Part shown: positions 44,842 through 58,100 of the stretch, piece after piece
Layout of the letters: each line of letters begins with the position of its first letter
How positions within the stretch are numbered: position 1 is the first letter of the stretch
From: Syngnathus acus
Lineage: Eukaryota; Chordata; Actinopteri; Syngnathiformes; Syngnathidae
Direction of reading: 5' to 3'
Length of the DNA: 64,000 nucleotides
Assembly: GCF_901709675.1 (NCBI RefSeq)
Contig: NC_051097.1
Span: forward strand, 1,433,039 to 1,497,038
Position numbers and translations under genes: made by a program
The notes under the pieces: generated by a model
The model's input: the letters and a program-made list of their open reading frames with translations, nothing else
What the model was told of the DNA's origin: nothing
Database searches by the model: none

Positions 44842-47800
44842 ATGGCAGCCAAAGAAGGAGACAACCCTGACAGCCTCATGACTCTGGCCACAGTATTCTG
44901 CTTGAGGAACCTCAGAAAGACAATGTGCTATCAGGGTTTGAGGGACAAGCTCTGTTTGCGCTCAGACATCTTTCTTCCCAGTGAAATCTGCGACAAATTG
45001 GTCAACGTGTATGTATATGGAATTATTATGAACACTTGTCTAATTTTCATGTTTTTAGTTTAGTCAGTTATGAGCTTTCTTATTGTATTACAGATTCCAT
45101 GCATTTCAAGTTGTATGATTTGTTTGCTTAAACAGGTACATGGAGTTGGTCCATACAGACAGTAACTTTGAACCAGAAGAGAACTTTTTCCAACTATTCT
45201 CGGAACCCCGGAGCACCAGACTCACCAGGGTGCAGCTGAAGGAAGACTTTGTCCATGACAGAGACTTGGAGGCTATAAGAAAACAGGTAAAAGGCTGTAC
45301 TGTATTTGAACGAAGATCAATTTTCATAATGTATATTTATGTGTAATAGAACAGACCATATGCGGGGAACAGTTATAAGTGAAGTACATTCACATTGTTT
45401 TTATACTCATCTGCTCTGTGTAATTTTGACAACAAATATAAGCTTTGTAGTTAATCGATTTCCAGGATACGATCGAAAACTAAAAAAGAAAACACTCAAA
45501 AGACAAACTACTAGAGATGCAACTAGTAGTGGACAACTTACACAGTAAATGTAAAACTGAAAGTATGTCTCTGCTTCTCTCCCAAAGTACTATTTGTGTA
45601 GTTTACTTTGCTGTTCGACTTGTTATCTTAAGATTTATTATCCTGTCTAAATGTCACAAGGTGCATTTATTAATTTAATGCCTGTTTGCATGAAGCGCCA
45701 GTACACATTTGTTTGCCCATGTGTGAGGGAGGTCACATCCATTTGAACTTTGAACCAGTTAGTCAGTTTTACAAATATTAGTTAGCATGGTAGGTAATAC
45801 TAATACTACTAGTACTTCTAGCTTATTCTGAAAATGGATCATTTGTGATGAGTAATTTAACTGAATCCAGTTGTTTATTGTCTATGATTCAGTACATGCT
45901 AGAATGGTTTTGATAATTTTCATCTCCATTTTCAAGTGTCACCATTTTATGGCAAAAAGAAAGATATAACCCTGACGTAAGATTGAGTTTCATTGATGAT
46001 CTTGATTATTTAGGATTATTGACAGTGCCCCTCCCCCAAAAGTTTCTATTGAGCCTAAATTTGCTGTCCACTAAAAGTCCTTTAATACTTTTTAATGTGT
46101 TCCTCCAGGACCTGATTGAGCTTCACCTCACCTACTGCAACAGTCTGTCATCCCGCAGCTTGAAAACACTGACTTGCTTCCGCGAGACGCTGGTCTCTCT
46201 TTGTCTTTTTGGCTGCAGCAACATATTCTATAGAAAGGGCGGCGCCCCATTAGCTTGCAATGAAGATACAGAGGATGACGAGGAAGAAAGCCCTGTGTCA
46301 AGGCAGGCATTAAAGACGGACTTTAACTTTCAGGGGTTTAACCGCCTGCGGTTGCTCAACCTGGGTGGCCTACCAGATGAGATGCATGCTGAGACTTTGC
46401 TCAAACCCTTGAAGTCGCTCACCTCACTAGATCTGTCAAACGTACAGTTACTGGGGACAACCTTTCTAACTCAGTGGAAAGACAGACTGGCATCTCTTGT
46501 TCTCTACAATGTGGACCTTTCAGAAGAGTTGGTCAATACGGTGGTGGAACTTGTCAATCTCAGGTAAGTTCCAAGGTTTGTTTCTCCTCATTTTTCAACA
46601 AGTCTGTTGCCTAAAATTTTCTTGCATTTCTTTTTTTTTTGTTTTATATATATAAATTATTTAAAGATACATTTGCAGACAAATGTGCTAGTCCGCTTCT
46701 TTGAGAGGTTTTGGTGGTTGCTTAAGGGTAGCTCAGCAGTGCTCAGAAAGACATCTCTTGAGCAACCAGTCCTAATGGATGTTGTTTTGTGAACTCGTGA
46801 ACCGCAAAACAAAGTGATAACCAATAAATAGGCTTTTGCACCGTACTCGTGGAGAGTGGTTTTACTTTCATTTCAATATCTGATCAAACACAATCTTAGT
46901 TTAGTTGTTAAAATGAGCACGTAAACCATTCTGAAAGTCCACCATTAACTAATAAACCTGCATTCCTCAGGCATCTTGACATCTCGCGTGAGAGTAGGAG
47001 GACTTCCAAGTTCAAGATGACAAGGAAGATCTTGACTGCTATCGTTCAAAGACTGGTCAATCTGGTCTCACTGGACATTTCAGGTCACATCATGCTTGAC
47101 AACTGCACAGTTCCACACCTAGAAGAAGCTATGGGCCGTCCAAGGTGGGTAAATAGCATTAAACTAAGCTGACGATGGTTATAAAAAAAAAAAAACGTTT
47201 ATGATCTTCTGAGAGCATTTATTCTTCTCTAGTAACGAGCCATGCAAGAGCAGCATCTACCCTTTCCAAGAGCTGAAGAGGCCCCTGCAGTTTTTGGGTT
47301 TATATGACACTACCCTTTGTAATGTGACGCATATCCCGGCTTATAAGGTACTACTGACACAAATGTCTTAAATCTTGAAAGTAAGGTATTTCTAATGCAT
47401 TATCTTATAAACCTGTGGTGTAAACGTAGCCTAAGAAACCAGAAAACTCCAGCTGTGATCGATTCAATGGTCTGAGAGTGACCAGGATGATGAGAAAATT
47501 CATAGGCGCAATCAACAATATAACAAGTCAAGTTACATTTTAGTATACCAGTAACAGTTTTTGTTTGTGCTTTTTGGTGGTGTGGTGCATTTGCAGGTGA
47601 CTGGTTCAAAGAATGAAGACCAGGTCCTAAATGCTATTGAAGCTTACACTGAGTTTCGTCCTGAATTGGCCCATAGAGCTATCAATCAACTGTTTGACAT
47701 CGCCAGAATACAACACTGCGTCCAGCTACTCCGAGCATTACAGGTATGAGACTTTAAAAGCAAGACCATCAACGAATCGACAAAATTCTTTTGACAAAAA

Positions 47801-50800
47801 AAATGTTGGCTAATGTCGTGTTTCAGCTTGTTATAGCAGCATTGAAGTGCCACAAATATGATAAGAGCATTCAGGTGACAGGAAGTGCTGCGCTCTTTTA
47901 CCTGACAAACACCGAATACCGCAGTGACCAAAGTGTGCGGCTTCGCCAGGAGGTCATTCGAGTGGTTTTAAATGGAATGGAGCAATACCAGGAGGTCACT
48001 GTAAGTGTGCTCTTTTTATTAATGCCATGAAGAAGGGTCATCCTTTTCTAGTTCTGTTATGTATGAAGTGTACCATCCATCCTTCCATTTTCTGAACTGC
48101 TTCTCACGAGGGTCGCAGGCGTGCTGTAGCTTATCCCAGCTGACTTCGGGCAGTAGGCGGGGGACACCCAAATTGGTTGCTAGCCAATTGCAGGGCACAA
48201 ATAGACAAACAACCATTTACACTCAGACTCACAGCTATGTGCAATTGGGAGTGCGCAATTGGTCTACAATGCATGTTTTTGGGATGTGGGAGGAAACCGG
48301 AGCGCCCGGAGGAAACCCACGCAGGCGCAGGGAGAACATGCAAACTCCACACAGGAAGGCCTGATGAGCTAACCAGTCGACCATCATGCCACCATAGTGT
48401 ACCATGTTGTTTCAATTTGTATTAACCAGGGATGAGAATTTTCCGCGGATCCGCTGGTTCCCGTGTTTTTTTCCGTCGAAAGTATAATTTTCGTGAATCG
48501 TGTAAATCCGTCGAGAAAATGTTGTTTATATGTATGGGGGGGGGCTGTAGTGAAGCGGGCAACGTTAGCCTCGGCACTCGCGAGCATTAGCTCGCCCGCC
48601 GTGAAGTTATCGTCCGGAAATCGGCTTGCCTCTGTAAACCTAACTAACTGGCAGCACTGATGCGACAACATCCGCCTTATTTTCTGCAGCATTTTGGCGC
48701 TACTTTCGTCACATCATTTCTCCTTGTTAACTTAACTTACGCAGAGAACTAAGTGTTTTTACACCGCCACAATGTGAATTGCAATTGGGTTTTCATCACT
48801 TGTAGACGAGTTATTTAGTTACCGTAATTTTCGGACTATAAGTCGCGTTTTTTTTCATAGTTTGGGTGGGGGGGCGACTTATACTCAGGAGCGACTTATA
48901 TATGTTTTTTTCCACAAATTTTTACTTGATCATTAACACATCACTTACTTACAAGTATAGTTGACCACTTCACATGTTATTTTTAGTATAGTTGATCACT
49001 TCACATGCTTTGATATCTTTATCTTGAACATATTCAAAACATGAAAAATAGAGAAAAAATCAAATAAAGTAATTAACACTTTAAGGCGCCATATCCTCTG
49101 GACATGTCCTCTGTCACCAGGATGACATAAAGGACGAGAAATTTGATCGATGGATTTAATGATTTGGAGTGACACAAATGGTTTGATAATATTGTTGTTT
49201 ATGTGATAGTTATTTAAAATATAGTTTATATATCATTGTATGGGCCTGTGGAATAATTTGAACTGCGGCGCGGCACACGGCATTGTTGACAAAGGACGAT
49301 CGATGGATTTAATGAATTGGAGTGACAAGATGGTTTTATAAACGTGTTATTTATGTAATAGTTTTTTTAAATAACTGAATGTTACGTCAGGCCCGTTCTC
49401 AGCTCCTCGTTTGTGTTTGTCACGTTAGCATACCGTATCGTTTAGCCTGTTGTTGCTCGTTCATGTCTGTTCTTGGTGTTGGATTTTGTCGAATAAATTG
49501 CCCCCCAAAATGCGACTTATACTCCGGAGCGACTTATATATGGGTTTTTTTTTCACATTTTTGGGCATTTTATGGCTGGTCCGACTTATACTCCGGAGCG
49601 ACTTATAGTCCGAAAATTACGGTAGATAGATCTAGGGTAGATATATATAAATATATATCACCCCCCTAGAACCCCGGCTACTTTTCAGTGATTTTTCACA
49701 TTTGCCATTCTCATCCCTGATTAACACATTAAGTAAAGAACTGAACTTTATGATTTTGGTCGGGGAATGCAAAGCTTCTTTGCAAAATTAAAAAAAAAAG
49801 GTACTAACATAAAATTGTCACTCTTATTATTCATTCTCTTACTGATGTCTGCTGTGTCATTTATTTGTTTGATCTAATTGAGCTAGTAGAAATGTAGAAT
49901 AAGCATGCATCATTACATTGCACAATGTTAAGTGTTAATTCCCTCCCCATCTCCACACAAGGTTCAAAGGAACTGCTGCTTGACTCTGTGCAACTTCAGT
50001 ATTCCCGAGGAGTTGGAGTTTCAGTACAGTCGGGTAAACCAGCTGCTGCTAAAAATCCTGGAGCCGGCAAGGCAGGATGAATCCATTCAGAGAATCGCTG
50101 TGCACCTCTGCAATGCTTTAGTCTGCCAGGTTGACAACCACCATAAGGAAGCTGTGGGAAAGATGGGTTTTGTGAAGGTAACATTAAGATGAAGTTTTTA
50201 ATTAGTAGAGTGAGGTTTTTTTCCCACCAAAAACACATATTTAAGGCTTTATCATAACGGGTGGATGTATTTGCTGTTGTAGTCTTTTGCAGCAAAATAT
50301 TTTTTTCTTGTCATCCCTAGATGGTGCTAACGGCTTTATTTTCTGATCATTTTCAATTCATTCTTCTGTGTTCTCAGACAATGTTGAACTTAATACAAAA
50401 GAAGTTACAGGATCGAATGGTGAGTTGCAAGTCATTGATTTCGGTTTTCATTGAGGTTGTCTCAGTATGTTCATTATTTTAGAATTCTATGTATCTTGTT
50501 TTAATGTGAAGTCGATATGCTAGCGCTGTTAAAGGTATTGAATATGAATAAAATTGTATTGTTAGTTAAATTACGTTTGTTTACACTCAGTGTGACCAGG
50601 TGATGGAGTTCTCTTGGAGTGCTCTGTGGAATATTACTGATGAGACACCAGACAACTGTCAGATGTTCCTCAACTGTCATGGAATGACTCTCTTTTTAGA
50701 CTGTCTAAAAGTGAGTTTGTTGTTCCCACATGTTCCAAAGACTCACAAATCTCTGTGGTTTATATTTTTAGCTGTGATTAAAGCCTCTTCTGTTCTTTTG

Positions 50801-53800
50801 AAACTTAATTGAAGGAGTTTCCAGACAAACAGGAGCTACATCGCAACATGCTGGGGCTTCTGGGTAATGTTGCTGAGGTCAAAGCGCTACGACCAAAGCT
50901 GGTCACACCACAGTTCATCTCTGTTTTCAGGTAAAACCAGTGAGGCATGAAGTCAATTCTCATTGATATATATGAAAATACAAAGTCTGTGTTGAAGAGA
51001 CTGACTGTGTCTAAAGCCACCACTTGGGTACCATACCACTGTAACAGTTACCGTATTTTCCGCCCTAAAAGGCGCACCGGGTTATAAGGCGCACCTTCAA
51101 TGAACGGCCCATTTTAAAACTTTGTCCATATATAAGGCGCACCGGATTATAAGGCGCATAAAATAGAAGCTATACTGCATCAAACTGAGGTTGACTAGGG
51201 TTGCGGTATGCATCCACTAGCCAATAACCAACGAGCCCTCTGTAAACAATCGCGTTTCTCAAACGATCTCCTATAAAATGATCAGAACTGACTAAAGTTC
51301 GATCTAACGCATTGGTACTACTTACCTATGTTTCCCTTCCATATCGATCCGTAGATTTACTCGAAACATTAACAGAGCAGCCTATTTTGACATGAAATAG
51401 CCTGGTACGTATAGCAGCTATCGCAATAGCATTAGCCATCCGCAAAGTCTCACGAGCCTCAGTTCGCAATCTCCCATGAGCCTCAGCAAAGTGTAAACAA
51501 TCGCGTTTCTCAAACGATCTCCTATAAAATGATCGGAACTGACTAAAGTTCGATCTAACGCATTGGTACTACTTACCTATGTTTCCCTTCCATATCGATC
51601 CGTAGATTTACTCGAAACATTAACAGAGCAGCCTATTTTGACATGAAATAGCCTGGTACGTATAGCAGCTATCGCAATAGCATTAGCCATCCGCAAAGTC
51701 TCACGAGCCTCAGTTCGCAATCTCCCATGAGCCTCAGCAAAGTGTAAACAATCGCGTTTCTCAAACGATCTCCTATAAAATGATCAGAACTGACTAAAGT
51801 TCGATCTAACGCATTGGTACTACTTACCTATGTTTCCCTTCCATATCGATCCGTAGATTTACTCGAAACATTAACAGAGCAGCCTATTTTGACATGAAAT
51901 AGCCTGGTACGTATAGCAGCTATCGCAATAGCATTACCCATCCGCAAAGTCTCACGAGCCTCAGTTCGCAATCTCCCATGAGCCTCAGCAAAGTGTAAAC
52001 AATCGCGTTTCTCAAACGATCTCCTATAAAATGATCGGAACTGACTAAAGTTCGATCTAACGCATTGGTACTACTTACCTATGTTTCCCTTCCATACCGA
52101 TCCGTAGATTTACTCGAAACATTAACAGAGCAGCCTATTTTGACATGAAATAGCCTGGTACGTATAGCAGCTATCGCAATAGCATTAGCCATCCGCAAAG
52201 TCTCACGAGCCTCAGTTCGCAATCTCCCATGAGCCTCAGCAAAGTGTAAACAATCGCGTTTCTCAAACGATCTCCTATAAAATGATCAGAACTGACTAAA
52301 GTTCGATCTAACGCATTGGTACTACTTACCTATGTTTCCCTTCCATATCGATCCGTAGATTTACTCGAAACATTAACAGAGCAGCCTATTTTGACATGAA
52401 ATAGCCTGGTACGTATAGCAGCTATCGCAATAGCATTAGCCATCCGCAAAGTCTCACGAGCCTCAGTTCGCAATCTCCCATGAGCCTCAGCAAAGTGTAA
52501 ACAATCGCGTTTCTCAAACGATCTCCTATAAAATGATCAGAACTGACTAAAGTTCGATCTAACGCATTGGTACTACTTACCTATGTTTCCCTTCCATATC
52601 GATCCGTAGATTTACTCGAAACATTAACAGAGCAGCCTATTTTGACATGAAATAGCCTGGTACGTATAGCAGCTATCGCAATAGCATTAGCCATCCGCAA
52701 AGTCTCACGAGCCTCAGCTCGCAATCTCCCATGAGCCTCAGCAAAGTGTAAACAATCGCGTTTCTCAAACGATCTCCTATAAAATGATCGGAACTGACTA
52801 AAGTTCGATCTAACGCATTGGTACTACTTACCTATGTTTCCCTTCCATATCGATCAGTAGATTTACTCGAAACATTAACAGAGCAGCCTATTTTGACATG
52901 AAATAGCCTCGCGGGTACAACAGCTATTCGGTGACGCCCCCTGACTACAGTTGCCGTAATGCTGGGAAGCGATGCGACCTTGTAATTTACTAGTCGTACT
53001 AAAACGTACTGAAACATTTTGGCAGAGCACTGTGTACAACCAGTATGGATCAACAAATTCATCAGTTGATCCATATATAAGGCGCACTGGCCTATAAGGC
53101 GCACTGTCGGCTTTTGAGAAAATTTTTGGTTTTTAGGTGCGCCTTTTAGGGCGGAAAATACGGTACTCTTAAAAAAAGAGACCTAATGAAAAAAGTCCCA
53201 ATATGTTTTGGTACCTGTCACTACGTTTGACAATTGAAAAGCAAATTGTGTCTCATGGTGTAATTCCATCTTGCAAATTTAAAAGATTCTTTCCAAGTAC
53301 GTAATATTATTGTCTTTTTTCCTTTCACCTACGTGGCAGTAATCTACTGGACAGTAAGGCCGATGGTATTGAGGTATCATACAATGCATGTGGCGTGCTT
53401 TCCCACATTATGTTTGATGGACCGGAGCTTTGGTCGATGGAAGAGCCACTAAGAGACACGGTGATGGACAAGATGTGGGATGCGATCCAAAGCTGGGACG
53501 TCAGCTCACGTCGCAACATCAACTACAGGTGACAATATCATCCTCACCATGAACATAATGTGACTAGAGTATGTTAGTTTACTTAGTTTGGTAGTTAGTA
53601 TATACAGTGGGACCTCCAATTACAAAATTAATTGGTTCAATGAGCCCGTTGTTACACAAAAAGTTCATAAATCGAAGTATGTTTCCCATTGAAATAAATG
53701 GAATAAACTACGTGGCAGTAATCTACTGGACAGTAAGGCTGATGGTATTGAGGTGTCATTCAATGCATGCGGCATGCTTTCCCACATTATGTTTGATGGA

Positions 53801-55163
53801 CCGGAGCTTTGGTCGATGGAAGAGCCACTAAGAGCCCGCGTGGGTTTTCTCCGGGCACTCCGGTTTCCTCCCACATCCCAAAAACATGCTTGGTCGGCCG
53901 ATTGAGCACTCCAAATTGTCCCTAGGTGTGAGTGCGAATGGTTGTTTGTCTCTGTGTGTCCTGCGATTGGCTGGCAACCAGTTCAGGGTGTCCCACGCCT
54001 ACTGCCCGATGACTGCTGGGATAGGCTCCAGCACTCCCATAGGGACAAGCGATACAGATAATGGATGGATGGTTGACTTCATACTTTCTTTTCCCCCCCC
54101 CCCTAGTTAGGAGCACAAGAGCAAAAAAACGTGATTCAATTTTATTATTTTCAAGTTTGCTGGATGTTGACTGGCTGCACGGCTGTCATGCGGTTTGCTC
54201 TGTTTAAAATTCTATATTGCCTTAGGTCATTCGAGCCCATCTTGCGACTTCTGCCTCAAAGTATCGCTCCAGTTAGTCAGCACTGGGCCACGTGGGCTCT
54301 GTACAACCTGGTGTCAGTTTACCGTGAGTATCCTAAGGTGTAGCCGTTGTGTCAAAATAGCAATATGATAGTCACAGATTCAGCAGTCACACATACAGTG
54401 TTTGAGTTATATTTTCCTCTTGTTTTTATTGTATATCATGTATTTACTGTATGTCCACTTTAAGTATTAAATTGTATCGATATAATTTGTTTCTGTTTTA
54501 ATATTTCACTTACCTGCTTGTTCTTATCCTCTCTTTCAGTACACATATACATACATGCACAGACATACACGTGCAGTGCTTCTCTAAATACATTTTGTGG
54601 TATCAGCAATAATGCCCACGTTCTTCAAATCTTTGCTCATGTTCCATGTGCAGCAAGCAAGTACTGTCCCCTGCTCATAAAAGAAGGAGGAATTGGCCTT
54701 TTGGAGAAAGTTTTGGAGTTGGAAAGTTCGCAGCCAGAGACAAAAGACATGGCCATGTAAGACAGGCTTTTTCACACGCTCAATGCAAGTTACATGACAT
54801 CTTATTCATAAAGCTAAACACTACAGCAAATACCTAAACCACATTAAGCGATGGGGGGTGGGCGGGGGATTAGATTTATGGCTGATTGGACAAGAGGGAC
54901 TGTATTCCTCTCCTCAAATCAGACAGTATTGCATCTATTTATTTATAAATAAGAAATTTACCATATTTAGTCATAATGTTATTTGTGTAAAAAAATTAAA
55001 CTAATAAATAATAATTGGATTGCATCATCCCACAGTTCTTTGCAGGCATGTGAATTTCTTGATTTTTGTTTTCAGGAAAGTAATGGAGCAGTGTGAGAGC
55101 TTCAAAGAAGACCCCATGGAAACAAATCATGTACACGAGGTAAACTATGGACAAAGAGGTTGA
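44842..55163 (+). CDS. zer1: Zyg-11-related cell cycle regulator ZER1 (CUL2 ubiquitin ligase substrate receptor), 15 coding exons
   Basis: Coding exons: 44842-45008, 45136-45286, 46109-46563, 46971-47144, 47233-47347, 47597-47743, 47827-48000, 49962-50177, 50378-50419, 50591-50710, 50815-50930, 53340-53528, 54226-54323, 54654-54756, 55076-55163. All joins are GT-AG and in phase, giving 784 residues (human 766). N-terminal residues up to about 60 correspond to the VHL-box region that binds elongin and CUL2. Leucine-rich repeats follow (about 105-320; DLIELHLTYC, LRLLNLGGLP, LTSLDLSNVQ, LVSLDISGHM), then armadillo-like repeats (about 370-770), including SWSALWNITDETPDN. In ZER1 and its paralogue ZYG11B this ARM region binds N-terminal glycine degrons; that function is from family knowledge. 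The C terminus (about 10 residues after METN) differs from human. Confidence 0.95.
48069..48390. repeat. Interspersed repeat copy (zer1 intron 7)
   Basis: It begins CCATCCATCCTTCCATTTTC, then GGTCGCAGGCGTGCTGTAGC, GGGCAGTAGGCGGGGGACAC, GTTTTTGGGATGTGGGAGGA and CCACACAGGAAGGCC. Same family as 8808-9440 and 61370-61720. Confidence 0.75.
48427..49719. mobile_element. hAT-like element hosting a nested family 1 element (zer1 intron 7)
   Basis: The ends CAGGGATGAGAATTTTCCGC and GCCATTCTCATCCCTG are inverted, flanked by ATTAAC at 48421-48426 and 49720-49725 (only six bases agree). The inside is interrupted at 48820-49624. Confidence 0.65.
48820..49624. mobile_element. TIR element family 1, copy 3 (zer1 intron 7)
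   Basis: The ends are TACCGTAATTTTCGGACTAT (48820) and AGTCCGAAAATTACGGTA (ending 49624). GCGACTTATA motifs occur inside both. It lacks the 118-bp tandem repeats of copies 1 and 2 but shares the right half, including GTTCTTGGTGTTGGATTTTG. Confidence 0.85.
51049..53165. mobile_element. TIR element family 2, copy B, with seven 251-bp satellite units (zer1 intron 11)
   Basis: The ends are TACCGTATTTTCCGCCCTAA (51049) and TTAGGGCGGAAAATACGGTA (53165), perfect inverted repeats. GGCGCACC/ATAAGGCGCA motifs recur next to both. Internal units start (TGTAAACAATCGCG) at 51241, 51492, 51743, 51994, 52245, 52496 and 52747, always 251 bp apart and nearly identical. The last unit changes to a unique right part at about 52914. 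Length 2117 bp. Confidence 0.95.
53606..53707. repeat. Half of a Tigger-like MITE
   Basis: It starts CAGTGGGACCTCCAATTACA and contains AAAATTAATTGGTTC and AAATCGAAGTATGTTTCCCA, typical of mariner/Tigger-derived short elements. The right end is missing and the zer1 exon duplicate begins instead. Confidence 0.5.
53708..53834 (+). pseudogene. Partial duplicate of zer1 exon 12
   Basis: This stretch repeats 53329-53455: the last 11 bases of intron 11 (CTACGTGGCAG) and the first 116 bases or so of exon 12. There are only five differences, three silent and two replacing (Tyr to Phe, Val to Met). The 3' 70 bp of the exon and its donor are absent. The copy ends at AAGAG and runs into an interspersed repeat. 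It has a splice AG but no pyrimidine tract, so I treat it as a dead exon copy. Confidence 0.88.
53835..54070. repeat. Interspersed repeat copy, inverted, adjoining the exon duplicate (zer1 intron 12)
   Basis: Modules run in the reverse order of the copy at 61370-61720: CGTGGGTTTTCTCCGGGCAC, CCTCCCACATCCCAAAAACA, then GGGATAGGCTCCAGCACTCC and AATGGATGGATGG. Confidence 0.75.
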
Positions 55164-58100
55164 CACGGCGGCACCTTGATATCTGGCAAAACAACCTGAA
55201 GCTCCTCGTTATCACCGCAAGGGTCAATGTGTGCATTTTCTTCTCGTAATTAGATTTTATTTTGTTGGCAGAGCTGCGTCTCTGACCCTTTTCACAGCAG
55301 TCTGAGCACCAGCTTAACATATATGACGTATAGGGGTTAAGAAGGTGGATGGTGTTTTTACCTTTGCTGCTCATAAACGTCTCCTCTGATGGGCTGGAGG
55401 GTTGTGTTGGTGGGTGACTGTTATCGCTCAGTGTGGGTTTTGTGAAATATTACTTGATAGAACGTAGCAGTTGATGCTTGATTCTCAGTGGAAGGAAACA
55501 GACACGCTTCGCAGCACACAACAATAGCCGGGTGGCAATGACCTCAGTAGAGGTTAAAGGTCATGTGGTGTTTTCCAACACCTACAAATGGTGGCCACCC
55601 CCTCCTAGTTGTGGTCACGTTCACAGTGGAGATCAGCCAATGCGCAAGTAGGCAGGGGTTGGCCGGAGGGAAGGCTCTGCAGATAGACCTTTTGTTATAT
55701 ATGTAAATATTGTTGTCCCCTCCTTTTAATGTGTGTATGTTTTATAATATAACTGTAAACACTTAAGGCTGTACCCTCCATTTAAAATTATTTAGGTTGG
55801 ACTGGCAAATGTTCAGTGCATACTCAAGTGTGGTCTGTCGCCTGTGGTCGATAAAAGATCATTTGGATTTGACGCAGACTCACTTTATTCTGGCTTTTTA
55901 AAATTTGTATCCTTTTTTTTACATTTCCATTCACTTGAGAGTTGGCGAGAAAAAGTCAGCAAGCTTCCCTTGAAACATGAAAGGTAACATATAATTCATG
56001 TTCAGTACCTTCTTAGTCACAGTTTCACACTCGCACAGCAAGTCAGAGTGTCAAGGTACAATTTGCCAGTATCAATAAATAACATCCTGGTTAAACAGCA
56101 AATAGAAACCGCAATCATGGTGGCTATAATTGCAGATATTTCTATATAATTATATGTTCAATGTGTGTCCCAGGTTCCTCATTTGTCATTGCTGCAACAG
56201 CGTTGATTACATTCATATTTACATAATAGCGTACATTTGTTGCCTTTTATGTTTGCATCCACAAATCACAGCCATTGCCTATTCACGTCAGATGGATGGA
56301 AGATGTTTATGTTGAAAGAAATGATTATTCAGTTTTACTGATTAATCAGATTGCTGCACTATCACTTTAATCATCAAACTTTTCATAAGCTACTGAGGAA
56401 AACCATTTAGAATTTAAATTTAGTACTAATGAAGCATGTGGCTCTCAAAGATTTGCTCAACAAAATTAATACGAAAGTTGAGTGCTACATCATGTAGCAC
56501 AGGTTAGACGACTCCTAAACTTTCATGGCTTTGGTTCTTTGGGGTTTAAAATGTTTTTGAGCTAGCTTTCTCCAATCCATTTGCTGTTGTGAAAGTAATG
56601 TAGATATCTTGCAAATAGTTTACATGCCTATCATTGGTGCAGGCAATGTGTGTTCACTTCCCACTCAGTGTGACAGCGAATGAAGGGTTATCTGTCTTGA
56701 AATGTGTCCTGTGACTGACTGGCAACCAGTCCAGGGTGTAGTAAGGTGGCTTTGGCTTTAGCTCACCCATGACCCTGAAGAGCATAAGTGGTATAGAAAC
56801 TGGATATTTTATTCACATTTTTCTTTTGGCCCTTGTACTACCCTTTACCAAACTCATTATGCTGCTTGCACAAGATGCCACAAACATGGCCTCAACTTAA
56901 AAGCGCATTGAATAGTATTTTGTGACATGCTATCTGTAAAATCGCATTATTTGTGAATTGAGTTAAGGATCCACCGTTTTAACAACAATTTTAAAAAAAT
57001 GTATTTGGCAAAAACAGATTGGTGTGACCTTTGGCTTTTGTACCATATGGGTGAGGATTACTGAGTATTGTATATGGCGTCAAAACAGATCAAGGAAATT
57101 GACTTGCATTTGTTGAACTAGTGAGTACAACCCATTGGATTATAACATTGGTGGAGAAAAATAATACCATCTGTTAGATTTTGTCCCAGTTCTTTATCTT
57201 TAATTCTCGCTATGCTAATAGTAATTACCAGGAGTCTGCCTTCTCAGTTTAACTATTTTTGTACATTGTACAGATTCATATTACATAGCTTTACTGTTAT
57301 TTCATTCAATTGTCTTTTCAGTGTTTGTGTGGAGCAAAAGTGATTATAAAGTATTCCCTGAATTGTAATTGATTTCTTCATTGGATTTTTTTTCTGTAAA
57401 TTATTTCAATCTGATTGACTGTATCGAAAAGGATTTTAAGAACTCTAATCTTTACATTGTAATGTTTTTTCAATGGAGTATTTCTGTTCCCTCAAATACA
57501 TCAATCCATCCATCTGATTTTTGGAGCGCTTATCCTCATCACAGGTGAGGTGGAGCCTATCCAAGTAGACTTTGGGCGAAAGCCAGAATGCAACCTGTAC
57601 TAGTCCTACATATTGTATACTCGCTGGCCGAAAATAATGGGAGCTACTATTAATGTGCAGCAATCAAACAGTCCTTTCTTCAGGTTCCACAGCAATCAAT
57701 TAAATATTCACATTGTTGCCACTTGCACCTGACATATTTCATAAGCTAATGGGAATGCATCACAGTGTGTGTAGCAGGAACTGGTTCCCAATTTTAACTA
57801 ACAACCTCTTTACAGTGCATCACTGAATTCTCTTCCACTATAACCAATATATTCATGCCTTTTTTGAAAGCCACGCCGTATCAGTTCATGATCCATGTTG
57901 GGTTTACTAACTACTTTTCTCATGTACAGTTGTGTGTGCGTGAGTGCGCGTGTGAGCGCACCTTACTCATGGCAGTCTCAATTGGTACTTTCATTGGGGC
58001 AGTTTCGTTTTTAGTGATTCGCATTCATGAAGGTGAGGTTGTAGTTTGCAGTGGAAAAAAAACACTCTTCAAGTCTTCAGATTCATATTTCTATGTGAAC

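Noticed and set aside
51049-53165. A CRISPR-like array or clustered genes in the 251-bp repeats
   Set aside because: The units are contiguous without spacers, bounded by transposon ends and located in a vertebrate intron.
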